From: Ignavibacteria bacterium UBA961
Lineage (GTDB): Bacteria; Bacteroidota; Ignavibacteria; Kapaibacteriales; UBA961
DNA: 9,802 nt
Direction: 5' to 3'
NCBI GenBank assembly: GCA_002293005.1
Contig: DBCJ01000111.1
Span: 1 to 9,802, forward strand
Part shown: positions 1 to 7,564 of the stretch, in pieces
Numbering within the stretch: the stretch's first letter is position 1
Layout of the letters: the number at the start of each line of letters is the position of its first letter
Position numbers and translations under genes: made by a program
The notes under the pieces: model-generated
Databases searched by the model: none
What the model was told of the DNA's origin: nothing
The model's input: only the letters and a program-made list of their open reading frames with translations

Positions 1-710
1 ATGGTTTCACAATACTCAGAAAGTTCATTCATGAATGAAATACGCATTGCCAAAAAACAATTTGCTGCATATTTGGTGATTTCAGCGCTCTTTTCATCCA
101 TCACATAGATTGGATTTCCACTGCGTAAGAATGGCTCATATAAATCACGCATCTCATCTTCAGCGCGCTCATTTGAAGTTCCAACAACAACGCGATCTGG
201 CTTCATGAAATCTTCGACAGCGAATCCTTCTCTCAAAAATTCAGGATTGCTGACAACTTCGATATCAAAACCAGGAGCATAATTTCTACAAATCATTCGA
301 ACTTTGTCTGCTGTCCCAACGGGTACGGTACTTTTATTGACCAAAATTCTAAAATCAGTGATATTCTCTTTCTTGATGATTTCAGAAATATTTTTCGCAG
401 CGTCCATCACATAATTCAAATCAGCAGAACCATCTTCTCCGGGAGGAGTAGGCAAACACAAAAACAATATTGCGCATTGCTTTACTGCATGCTCCAAATT
501 CGTTGAGAATTTCAAGCGACCATTACTGATATTCCTTTCGAGCAAATGCTCAAGACCGGGTTCATAAATTGGCATTTTGCCTTGTTGCAATGTTTCAACT
601 TTATGTTGATCCACATCAATGCAGAGAACATTATTTCCGCTTTCAGCAAAACAAGTTCCGGTAACAAGTCCTACATATCCTGTACCGATGATTCCGATCG
701 TTTGTGACAT
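1..710 (-). CDS. ugd: UDP-glucose 6-dehydrogenase, N-terminal part (cut by window edge)
   Basis: The enzyme oxidises UDP-glucose to UDP-glucuronate with two NAD+, in the cytoplasm, supplying acidic sugar for capsule, exopolysaccharide or other surface glycans. I translated 236 complete codons from the ATG at 708-710; the gene runs off the window with no stop. Visible: a Rossmann motif GIIGTGYVG at residues 6-14, the acidic end of the second strand (IDVD, 31-34), PTPPGEDGSAD (88-97), STVPVGT (127-133), SNPEFLREG with E157 (154-162), and the start of the dimerisation domain with KYAAN (K213, N217) and ISFMNE. In the known family this Glu and Lys are catalytic; the catalytic Cys lies beyond the window. 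The ATG follows the stop of the small membrane gene by 1 nt (TGA-T-ATG), so translation is probably coupled and this gene is the tail, or near the tail, of the envelope operon. The related UDP-ManNAc or GDP-mannose dehydrogenases are possible but fit less well. Confidence 0.93.
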   Translation of the reverse strand, partial: MSQTIGIIGTGYVGLVTGTCFAESGNNVLCIDVDQHKVETLQQGKMPIYEPGLEHLLERNISNGRLKFSTNLEHAVKQCAILFLCLPTPPGEDGSADLNYVMDAAKNISEIIKKENITDFRILVNKSTVPVGTADKVRMICRNYAPGFDIEVVSNPEFLREGFAVEDFMKPDRVVVGTSNERAEDEMRDLYEPFLRSGNPIYVMDEKSAEITKYAANCFLAMRISFMNELSEYCET

Positions 711-711
711 A

Positions 712-894
712 TCAAGGTTGATTGAGAAGTTTCAAAATGACGAGCGCAAGTATGATGAGCGCGAAAAGGGACAGTGCAAATTTAATGAAACTGCGTGCCA
801 CTTTCAGCACAATTAAGAGGAGAATTATCCCAAGGATGATTATGAGATAAACTGGCAAACTTTCCATAAACAGGATAATTTCATCAATTTCCAT
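712..894 (-). CDS. Small two-helix membrane protein, function unknown
   Basis: A 60-residue protein I do not recognise. It is almost entirely two hydrophobic helices, about residues 14-31 and 36-56, joined by a short basic turn (KVARSFIK). The N terminus is acidic (MEIDEI). By the positive-inside rule the basic turn should be cytoplasmic, with both ends in the periplasm: an inner-membrane hairpin. It starts 12 nt after the stop of the TonB-like gene and ends 1 nt before the ugd start. This tight packing on both sides argues that it is real, despite its size and lack of a named family. No metal ligands or catalytic motif are visible. It could be an accessory or stabilising subunit of the TonB complex, or an unrelated membrane peptide; neither can be shown from sequence. 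Confidence 0.75.
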   Translation of the reverse strand: MEIDEIILFMESLPVYLIIILGIILLLIVLKVARSFIKFALSLFALIILALVILKLLNQP

Positions 895-906
895 CTTGAT
901 TCAGGC

Positions 907-1665
907 CTAATTTGGCTTAAATGTGAAGGTAATGGTACCGGTCATCTGTATATCTGAATCGAGCCGATTGAATTTCCATTTCTTCAATGTCCTGAGTGAA
1001 ACCGATTCCAAACCTGGATCACCCTTTGTCATAGGACGCATATCGCCTACTGTACCATCAGGTAACACGGTAAATCGAATCTTGATTGAGACCAATCTAT
1101 CGAGATTTCCGGGACTTGGTGGCAATATCTTATTCAATACGGTGCGATTTCCTCCACCACCCCATTCAATGTCACCCAAACCCATGCCTTTTCCGGGTCC
1201 TGTTCCCTTTTCTCCCAATCCTTTACCATTTCCACTCCCAGCTCCTACTGCCTTACCCTGTCCTTTGGAAGAGTCCGTGTCAGATTTGTTCGTGGATGAT
1301 ACATTATTCTTCGCAATTGGATTTGATGTTGACAATGGATCCTTTGACGAAGATGTTGACTTTACTTTTCCTGCATCTTCAAGTGGGTTTTGAGGCTTTG
1401 CGCCTGAAGACTTGGCACCTTCTTTTGCTAAGTTACCTTTGCTCCTGCCCGTTCCATCACCATCACCAAAATTCAACAATATGATTGGACTATAATTGAC
1501 TTCTTTCTTATATGGCTCAATAACAATACTGGTCTGAGAAAACCAGAAGAGTAGAACAAGCATAAGCAATAATGCAATGAAAAATCCCCGTGCTGCATAG
1601 CGATCCCAGAGCACTTGGATGCTATATGTGAACCGGGTTTCATTATATCGCTCTCTCAATGACAT
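907..1665 (-). CDS. TonB-like energy transducer with Gly/Ser-rich linker
   Basis: A 252-residue bitopic protein. Residues 1-27 are a basic/aromatic cytoplasmic segment, 28-42 (extending to about 49) form one transmembrane helix, and the rest is periplasmic. A motif FGDGDGTGRSKGN (66-78) starts a low-complexity linker rich in Ser, Lys and Gly; residues about 137-172 are especially Gly-rich. Residues about 188-252 form a TonB C-terminal domain: IKIRFTVLPDGTVGDM, then LRTLKKWKF and a final strand GTITFTFKP. Known role of the family: with ExbB/ExbD it transmits the proton-motive force to outer-membrane transporters by pairing with their TonB box. The linker lacks the long Pro-Glu/Pro-Lys repeats of E. 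coli TonB, and no His is seen in the membrane helix, unlike E. coli TonB; I believe both also occur in Bacteroidota-type TonBs. ExbB and ExbD are not in the window. The start is an ATG 7 nt after the SPOR gene's stop. An AgmX/TonB-fold protein serving something other than uptake is the alternative. Confidence 0.88.
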   Translation of the reverse strand: MSLRERYNETRFTYSIQVLWDRYAARGFFIALLLMLVLLFWFSQTSIVIEPYKKEVNYSPIILLNFGDGDGTGRSKGNLAKEGAKSSGAKPQNPLEDAGKVKSTSSSKDPLSTSNPIAKNNVSSTNKSDTDSSKGQGKAVGAGSGNGKGLGEKGTGPGKGMGLGDIEWGGGGNRTVLNKILPPSPGNLDRLVSIKIRFTVLPDGTVGDMRPMTKGDPGLESVSLRTLKKWKFNRLDSDIQMTGTITFTFKPN

Positions 1666-1672
1666 TACTTAC

Positions 1673-2734
1673 TCACTTTACTCTATCTACCCATGAATTC
1701 GAATAACCGGCTTTTTTGGCCGCACCTTGCGCTTGTTTTCTATCTTCGAAAGAACCGAAACGAACACGATACCATGTTTTTCCATTTAATGATTTCTTGC
1801 TAATAGATGCAGAAGAAATCCCTTTTGATTGTAAATTTTTCAGCGCTTTATCTGCCTCCTGTTTGGAGATGCTTGAGAGTACCTGCACAGAATATTCTTC
1901 ACCTGAAGTATTTTTCACTTCCTTTTTGGGTTCCTGTTTCTTTTTGACAGGTTCTTTATCCATAAAGGTTTCACTAATAACTTGATCTTGTTGACTTTGC
2001 TTTTTTGAAATATTGCTTTCAGGCTTCTTTTTCTCAGGATCTTTTTTCACGGGCTTTTGAGCAATAGCCTTTGCTTGCTTTTTCTTTATTTCAGGTACAG
2101 GTTTTTGTACTCTTGTTTTTGGCTGAACAATTTCATCTTTCTGTATGGATTCTGTATGCTTGACATTCTCCACTTCGCGATACTCCGGAAAAGTCTTTGC
2201 AGGAATAGGATCCGGTGGAACCACTTTCTTCTCTGGAGCTTTTGATTCTTCATTGATGATCTCATCGCCCCTTTCATTATTGCCGATATTTTGTCCTTGC
2301 GACATTTGCATGCGAGCCAGATAATCTTGAACCCGAGCAATTGAATCCTGCTCCATCGTTGTGGCTTGAGCCTGCTTCCGGGCTTCCTCTTCATTCAATT
2401 CGGCAGCTGTAACTGTGTCAACACTCACAATCTGTTCCGTATTGTTTTCATTTCCATCCTTGGATGGAATCATCATCCAAATAATGGCTAATGCAGAAAC
2501 GGTAGCGATTGCAATCAATGCAATTTTTTTTACAGAAGACTGTTCTTCTTCAGGCGAAACATCCGGTTCTACATAAGAAATAAATCCTGAGCCGGACTCT
2601 TTGGATTCACCTTTTTCGGGAGATGATGCAGATTCACTTTGTGAAGACAATTTTGATTTGTCATGCAAAAAGGTTTGGTCATCTGATTCACCAAAACCGC
2701 CAAATTCATCATTTGGATTTTGTTGATTACTCAT
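1673..2734 (-). CDS. SPOR-domain, single-pass inner-membrane protein
   Basis: A 353-residue protein with an acidic, Ser-rich cytoplasmic head (1-68), one transmembrane helix (about 71-89, just after SSVKK), a periplasmic coiled or Glu/Gln-rich stretch (about 110-165), a long Lys/Pro-rich linker (about 168-275), and a C-terminal SPOR domain (about 279-353: YSVQVLSS, then WYRVRFGSF, then the AQGAAKKAGYS helix). SPOR domains are known to bind peptidoglycan glycan strands stripped of stem peptides, usually at division septa. The layout resembles FtsN/DamX-type topology, with a linker long and basic enough to cross the periplasm. The start at 2732-2734 is supported by a good Shine-Dalgarno sequence. 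It lies 14 nt after the barrel gene and 7 nt before the TonB-like gene. The DNA has an 8-A run (minus strand) at the head/helix boundary. I cannot assign it to a named division protein. Confidence 0.9.
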   Translation of the reverse strand: MSNQQNPNDEFGGFGESDDQTFLHDKSKLSSQSESASSPEKGESKESGSGFISYVEPDVSPEEEQSSVKKIALIAIATVSALAIIWMMIPSKDGNENNTEQIVSVDTVTAAELNEEEARKQAQATTMEQDSIARVQDYLARMQMSQGQNIGNNERGDEIINEESKAPEKKVVPPDPIPAKTFPEYREVENVKHTESIQKDEIVQPKTRVQKPVPEIKKKQAKAIAQKPVKKDPEKKKPESNISKKQSQQDQVISETFMDKEPVKKKQEPKKEVKNTSGEEYSVQVLSSISKQEADKALKNLQSKGISSASISKKSLNGKTWYRVRFGSFEDRKQAQGAAKKAGYSNSWVDRVK

Positions 2735-2740
2735 AGTCTC

Positions 2741-2748
2741 TCTTCCTC
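2741..2748 (-). promoter_or_regulatory. Ribosome binding site of the SPOR gene
   Basis: The minus strand reads GAGGAAGA between the barrel gene's TAA stop (2749-2751) and the SPOR ATG (2732-2734). GAGGA ends 9 nt before the ATG. It is the clearest Shine-Dalgarno sequence in the envelope operon and fixes the start; most other genes here have weak or no such motif and seem to rely on translational coupling. Confidence 0.7.
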
Positions 2749-4356
2749 TTAGAATAGATATCTCGCACCGAGTGCGACGAATGTTCCCCTCTCTCTAAAC
2801 CTATTCCATACATATACGGAAGAATTGAGGAGATTGTCAATCCGAATAAATGCTTCGAGATCTTTTTGAATTGTATAATTGAGTTTGAAATTTGCCATGA
2901 TATAGCTTGGCAGTTCAATGGAGGCATCTTTGGTAACGGTTCTTGCATCAACATATTCTACTGATATGATGGAAGTGAATGATGCAAACCAATCACGCTC
3001 ATATCGCATGCCAATTGTAAGTGGAGCCAACATCGGAATAGCTGTCGATGAATCAGATAGAGAACTAATAAGCATTGAAGCATATCCTCCGATTCTGGTA
3101 TGTTGGAAAGGTTTCCATTGTCCTTCCAATTGCAAATCCAAAATCGTACCTGTCAAATACTCAATTGTAAATCCTTGAAATTTTCCAGATTCAGTGGAAT
3201 TTGGCAACATCACTGGTATATTCGATGATGTCTGATACTTGGCCTTGAATGATGCCGTGATATCAATGTCCGGATGCCAATGAATCATTGGAGTAATAGA
3301 AATATCATCTCTTCTGAAGGAAATCATCGGCATGTGAATCAAATATGGATTTCTTAGAAGCATTTCACCGAGTGAATTATTATTCAAACCACTACTGAAT
3401 TGGAGGGATGAAGTTAAGTCAGATGATATTCTATAATCTGCATTACCATTAAGCGAAATGGCTCCGAATTGTGTACCTTCAGAATTTGTAGCTGTTTGCA
3501 ATCCTGCACCAAATGTCAAGGTCAAATCATCATCTGTCCATGCACTCGATGCTCCTGCCTGTATGAAATTATACGAAGAAGTATCGCCATATGAATGCAA
3601 ATCAACATTGAGGCGAGCTGTCATGGACATTCCAAGCATCGGCTTTGTTACTTCCGCATATCCTTTTACTCTGGAATCAGACAAAGAAAGTGAATCTGTT
3701 CCCATTGTCAATGATTGCCAATGAGCACCCATTGTATAAGCATATGAACCGATTGTTCCTTTCACATCAACCTGAGCGCCAAGATTATCGATGCTTCGTT
3801 CAACAATATTTGATTTATCGGCACCAAACAATTGATAGCGATTTGATGTATAATTCAAACCTGTTTCAGTTCTACTTCCACCAAAAAACACATATTTCTT
3901 TGGAGCATCATAAGCGGCTTGAAGCGTAATCCCGGTTTTTGAGAAATTGGCATTGTCTATATGACCTTGACTACCTTCATAATTACCGAATACATCAATG
4001 GAATATCCGCCGGATGCAAAAGAATATCCTGCATTGATTTTCGGAGTCATGAAAATTCCGAATTCTCCCATTGCATACCCATTGACAGAATATGGTTTCA
4101 TTGGACTTGCAGGCAATGGTATTGCAGGTAATAATGGTATTGGAATTTTTATGTCCGTGTTGATTGAATCAAGTTCTGCTTTTGTGAATACTCCGGGCTT
4201 GGCAGGCTTCATTTTTAATCCACCTTTGATATCGGCATTTGTTTTGCCGGTAATCACGAATTCCTGCAAATCCAATGGCTGATCCGCCGCGTTTTTGCTA
4301 TCCTGAGCATAAACAGAGCATACCATCAAGAGTAGTATGAAACTTCTGATCATCAT
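2749..4356 (-). CDS. Outer-membrane beta-barrel, TonB-dependent-receptor-like, without plug
   Basis: A 535-residue protein with a Sec signal peptide (about 1-17, ending SVYA before QDS). The mature N terminus has LDLQEFVITGK (28-38), which looks like the TonB-box-like segment of Bacteroidota receptors, then a Pro-rich stretch, IPIPLLPAIPLPASP (71-85). From about residue 90 to the end, alternating polar/aromatic strands fill the protein, as in a beta barrel. The C terminus, with DNLLNSSVYVWNRF, then GTFVALGARYLF ending in Phe, matches the last strands and BAM recognition signal of TonB-dependent receptors. A plug domain of about 110-150 residues is expected before the barrel, but there are only about 50 residues with no plug motifs. 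The length is also short for the family. The ATG overlaps the TPR gene's stop by 4 nt (ATGA); a second ATG follows immediately. With a TonB-like gene two genes downstream, an energised or gated barrel is plausible; a passive porin or assembly protein is the alternative. Confidence 0.82.
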   Translation of the reverse strand: MMIRSFILLLMVCSVYAQDSKNAADQPLDLQEFVITGKTNADIKGGLKMKPAKPGVFTKAELDSINTDIKIPIPLLPAIPLPASPMKPYSVNGYAMGEFGIFMTPKINAGYSFASGGYSIDVFGNYEGSQGHIDNANFSKTGITLQAAYDAPKKYVFFGGSRTETGLNYTSNRYQLFGADKSNIVERSIDNLGAQVDVKGTIGSYAYTMGAHWQSLTMGTDSLSLSDSRVKGYAEVTKPMLGMSMTARLNVDLHSYGDTSSYNFIQAGASSAWTDDDLTLTFGAGLQTATNSEGTQFGAISLNGNADYRISSDLTSSLQFSSGLNNNSLGEMLLRNPYLIHMPMISFRRDDISITPMIHWHPDIDITASFKAKYQTSSNIPVMLPNSTESGKFQGFTIEYLTGTILDLQLEGQWKPFQHTRIGGYASMLISSLSDSSTAIPMLAPLTIGMRYERDWFASFTSIISVEYVDARTVTKDASIELPSYIMANFKLNYTIQKDLEAFIRIDNLLNSSVYVWNRFRERGTFVALGARYLF

Positions 4357-7300
4357 GGCTTCGCCTTCTGTATTCTCTTCAATCTTGCCGATGCGGTTTT
4401 ACCATAATCATCATCAGGTCTTAATGTCATGAGTGTTTGAAACACCTCCTGTGCCGCATCATAATTTTTCAGTGTTTCATAACAATCACCTAGACCCAAT
4501 AGTGATAAGGAGAACCAATCTTCTATGGAACTAAATTGCTCTCTCACTCCCAAGAATGCGGTGATGGCATTAGCATATTCCTTTTGCTTCATCCACAATT
4601 CACCTATTCGATATTGCGCTTCTGCTGCAATTGTTGGATTCTCCATTCTTTTGGCAATATGCCTGAAATGAACTATCGCACTATCGAACATTGTGCGTGA
4701 TCGATAATACATTGCAATTCTATATCTGGATTGATCTCCGAATTCAGTCTTGTCATATGTTTCTGCAGTCAATGAATACAATCGCAAAGCTTGTAGTGAA
4801 TCTCCAAGTGTAGATGCGATTTGCGCTCTCTCAAATCCTGCTTGAGCCGATGAAGAGTTTTCGGGAAATTCAGTCATCACCATCGCAAATGCCGTATCGG
4901 CTTCACGATATCTTTTATCATTTACTTTCATAAGTCCGATTTCAAGCAATGCGAGCGGAGCAAATTCTGTTTTTCCATATTTCTTGAATACATCTTTCCA
5001 GGATTGTTCGGCCTTGCCGGATTCTCCCAAACTCGAAAAACTCTTACCTAGATAGAAGAGGGCCTCAGCATTTCTTTCTAAGTCACTATTGGACTTCAAA
5101 AAGGCTTCATATTCAGAGATTGCACCGGCATAATTCTTCCCATTATAAAAACTCAATCCCCTATTCATCAGTAAATCTTTGGCGATTTCAGATTGTGGAT
5201 TCTTGGAAATGAAATCATCCACAATAACATTAGCTTCATCCACCCTTCCCAAAAATTCCAAACTATATTGAATGCTCTTTACTGCTTCTCCTGCCAAGGG
5301 AGAAGATGGATATTGATTTTTTACAACTGTATAAGATGCAATTGCATCATCATAACGCTCAAGATTATAATATGCATCCGCAATGGTATAATGTGTTCTT
5401 GCGGCAAGCTGGGTAGATGGATATGCAACCAATAATGCTTTCAATTCTTGAATTGCATCTTCATATTTTCTTTGTTGGAATAATGTCCAACCTACCGAAT
5501 ATAAAGCCGATGCAGATAATGGTGATTGCGGATAAGAACGCGCGAATGTTCTGAATGCTTTTACCGCACCGTCAAAATCATCAATTCTATATAATGCCTG
5601 TCCATATTGATATGCAGAATATTGTCCTTCCTCAGAGCGAGGTCCTGCATTCATGGCAGACTTATATGCTGAGGCAGCATCTTTGAATTGCCTCAATGCA
5701 TAATGTCCATCACCCTTTCTCGCCAATGCATCGGTCGCAAATCGAGTTTGAGGAAATTCCTTGACCAATTTTGAAAATGACTGCGAACTTTTTACAAATT
5801 CTCTTCTACGGAATTGTGCCCAAGCAATTCCATACATACTTTCTTCTTTTCGATTGCTATTTGGATAATCAGAAAGCAATTGCGTGTAAAATTCCTCGGC
5901 ATTTGTCAAGAGGTCAGTTTTATAATATGATTCAGCAAGCCAAAACAATGCTTGGTCTCTTCTACCATCAACTTTATGCTCACCAAGAAAAGTAGAAATT
6001 TCAATAATTGCATCTCTGTATTGTTCATTTTGATGCAATGATATTCCTTGCTTTAATCTTGCTTCCGCGAGAATGCTCTCTCTATTCTCTAGTTCTCTTT
6101 TCGACATTGAAAGCACCATTCTTTCGGCAGATGCATATTCTCTGGCTGATTTTCCGAATTGCTCTTGATCATGATATACACTTCCGAGCAATAAATGAAG
6201 TTTTACAGACAATGACTTTTCTTGAGTCTCACGTAATGCTCTTTCAAATGTCTTTCGAGCCGTTTCCATTTCATTGTCTTCATAGACCAATTGACCATAT
6301 TCCAACAATGCATGTCCCAAAAATTGATATCCGGTCTGCATTGTCAAAGCGGCAAACTCTTTCTTCGCTCTATCTCTTTCGCCTTTCGCTTTTGCAATCA
6401 ATGCATAATATAATTTTGCTCCGGCCTTGAGAATTGCATATTCCTCTTTTGTAGAATCAATCACATATCGATACAATGCTTCAGCTTCATTATACTTCCC
6501 AAGATGAAAGGCGGCATAACCTGCAGACATTTTTGCATGCGGCATAATTGGCGACTGTGGATATGCATTCATGAATGTAAGGAATGCGTCATAGGCTTGA
6601 CTGCTTTGTTTTGCCAAAACCAATGCCTGTGCTCGCATGAATGACAAATCTTCGATTGCATGATCAGAAAAAGATTGCACTTCAGGCTTGATGATCGTTG
6701 TGTCCTGCGATTGCAATCTATCCACCAATGCTTGAGCTTGATCCATATATGCTATCGCTGCATTCGGCTCTCGCATTCCTAGCTTGATATTGGAAGCACG
6801 AATGGAGGAACTCAATGCAGTATTTCTCTGCGGATATGTTCGTAATAATTCTCCATATAATGCAATTGCTTCTTGCTCAGCTCCGGATCTTTCACGCAAT
6901 TGAGCTCGCATATACAATGCATCATCGGCCAAACCATGCATTGGATACAAGGATTGTATTTCTTTAAGTGTGATTAATGCATCATCCGGATTTCCACCTC
7001 TTGCTTGGGAAGCACCTTTCCAATACAATGACATCGCGCAATAATGAGCATGCAATGAATCGGTTTGGGCCTTCTCTCGTGATATATCCACAACTTTACC
7101 AAAATACTCTATCGCTTTTGGCATATCCGTTTGATAATAAGCTATGGAACCCCTTTCGATCAATGCAATTGGAAGGAATGGTGAATTTGGCCTTTGCTGA
7201 ATGAATCTATCCAGTGCTTTATCCGCATATTGAAAATCACCGGATTGTCTCATCATGAGAGATTTCAAGATTGAAGCTTCATCTGCATGAGACCCATGTT

Positions 7301-7478
7301 CAGCGATAACTAGAGATTGACGGAATTGCTTTCCCGCTTCAGCCAGCATGCCGTCATCTATAAGTATTGAAATACCTCGGAGATCCTTTATGCCATAGAG
7401 GACTCCCGGTTCTAACAATTGGCCATGCATGATATTAATTGAAATCACGCATAAAGCCATGGATAACCAATGCTTCAT
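4353..7478 (-). CDS. Giant secreted tetratricopeptide-repeat protein
   Basis: A 1041-residue protein built almost wholly of TPR-type helical pairs after an N-terminal signal peptide (about residues 1-19, MKHW then a hydrophobic core ending IMHG). Repeats recur about every 35-40 residues, with the usual small/large pattern (A..Y..G..L...G.Y..A...F..) and a linking YPxSxxAxxA phrase (for example YPQSPLSASALYSVG, YPSTQLAARTHYTIA, YPSSPLAGEAVKS). This spacing is like BamD/YbgF-type periplasmic TPRs. No enzymatic domain or membrane anchor is seen, and no convincing lipobox. It should be a soluble or membrane-associated periplasmic scaffold, probably partnering the barrel encoded next, whose ATG overlaps its stop. 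I chose the ATG at 7476-7478 because it begins directly with a signal peptide; the in-frame TTG at 7532 would add 18 residues in front of it. No Shine-Dalgarno is evident. It is the first gene of the envelope operon. Confidence 0.9.
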   Translation of the reverse strand: MKHWLSMALCVISINIMHGQLLEPGVLYGIKDLRGISILIDDGMLAEAGKQFRQSLVIAEHGSHADEASILKSLMMRQSGDFQYADKALDRFIQQRPNSPFLPIALIERGSIAYYQTDMPKAIEYFGKVVDISREKAQTDSLHAHYCAMSLYWKGASQARGGNPDDALITLKEIQSLYPMHGLADDALYMRAQLRERSGAEQEAIALYGELLRTYPQRNTALSSSIRASNIKLGMREPNAAIAYMDQAQALVDRLQSQDTTIIKPEVQSFSDHAIEDLSFMRAQALVLAKQSSQAYDAFLTFMNAYPQSPIMPHAKMSAGYAAFHLGKYNEAEALYRYVIDSTKEEYAILKAGAKLYYALIAKAKGERDRAKKEFAALTMQTGYQFLGHALLEYGQLVYEDNEMETARKTFERALRETQEKSLSVKLHLLLGSVYHDQEQFGKSAREYASAERMVLSMSKRELENRESILAEARLKQGISLHQNEQYRDAIIEISTFLGEHKVDGRRDQALFWLAESYYKTDLLTNAEEFYTQLLSDYPNSNRKEESMYGIAWAQFRRREFVKSSQSFSKLVKEFPQTRFATDALARKGDGHYALRQFKDAASAYKSAMNAGPRSEEGQYSAYQYGQALYRIDDFDGAVKAFRTFARSYPQSPLSASALYSVGWTLFQQRKYEDAIQELKALLVAYPSTQLAARTHYTIADAYYNLERYDDAIASYTVVKNQYPSSPLAGEAVKSIQYSLEFLGRVDEANVIVDDFISKNPQSEIAKDLLMNRGLSFYNGKNYAGAISEYEAFLKSNSDLERNAEALFYLGKSFSSLGESGKAEQSWKDVFKKYGKTEFAPLALLEIGLMKVNDKRYREADTAFAMVMTEFPENSSSAQAGFERAQIASTLGDSLQALRLYSLTAETYDKTEFGDQSRYRIAMYYRSRTMFDSAIVHFRHIAKRMENPTIAAEAQYRIGELWMKQKEYANAITAFLGVREQFSSIEDWFSLSLLGLGDCYETLKNYDAAQEVFQTLMTLRPDDDYGKTASARLKRIQKAKP

Positions 7479-7510
7479 AATATTTTGGAGGATGGAAAGA
7501 TGCTGCACTT

Positions 7511-7539
7511 CAAAAATACGAATATCCTGCAATTAGAAA
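7511..7539 (-). promoter_or_regulatory. Possible Bacteroidota-type promoter for the envelope operon
   Basis: In the 123-bp gap before the TPR gene, the minus strand has TATTTTTG (7511-7518), an exact match to the Bacteroidetes -7 element TAnnTTTG, lying 32 nt upstream of the ATG. A start site near 7503 would leave a leader of about 25 nt. The upstream element is imperfect: TTTC (7536-7539) instead of TTTG, with a 17-bp spacer rather than about 19-21. It is offered because it is the only gap large enough for a promoter. Whether this organism uses the Bacteroidetes consensus is not shown. Confidence 0.35.
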
Positions 7540-7541
7540 GT

Positions 7542-7564
7542 GCATGAATTACATTTTTACATGC
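7542..7564. repeat. Short inverted repeat in the intergenic gap
   Basis: GCATG (7542-7546) and CATGC (7560-7564) form 5-bp inverted arms with a 13-bp AT-rich spacer, centred about 18 bp apart, immediately upstream of the possible -33 element. It could be a dimeric regulator site, but arms this short arise easily by chance. It is not a terminator: there is no stable stem or following T run. Confidence 0.2.

Noticed and set aside
923..1393. Plus-strand open frame of 156 codons opposite the TonB-like gene (and another at 1086-1484)
   Set aside because: These frames lie antisense to the Gly-rich linker, whose codons read as Pro/Phe-rich nonsense on the other strand. No domain or start signal is seen, and the minus-strand TonB domain is clear.
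2086..2394. Minus-strand frame of 102 codons in another phase of the SPOR gene
   Set aside because: It overlaps the Lys/Pro-rich linker in a shifted frame. Its basic composition is a by-product of AAA/AAG-rich coding, and the SPOR frame is continuous through it.
6008..6430. Plus-strand open frame of 140 codons inside the TPR gene
   Set aside because: It is antisense to well-formed TPR repeats, with unordered hydrophobic composition and no recognisable motif.
4400..7400. Frequent CAATGC/GCATTG words across the TPR region, suggesting dispersed repeats
   Set aside because: They follow from the Ala-Leu pairs of TPR helices encoded with the favoured GCA and TTG codons. They have no fixed spacing and do not lie between genes.
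7479..7532. Longer TPR start at the TTG at 7532
   Set aside because: It would put 18 polar residues in front of a signal peptide that starts properly at the ATG 7476-7478, and would overlap the possible promoter element.
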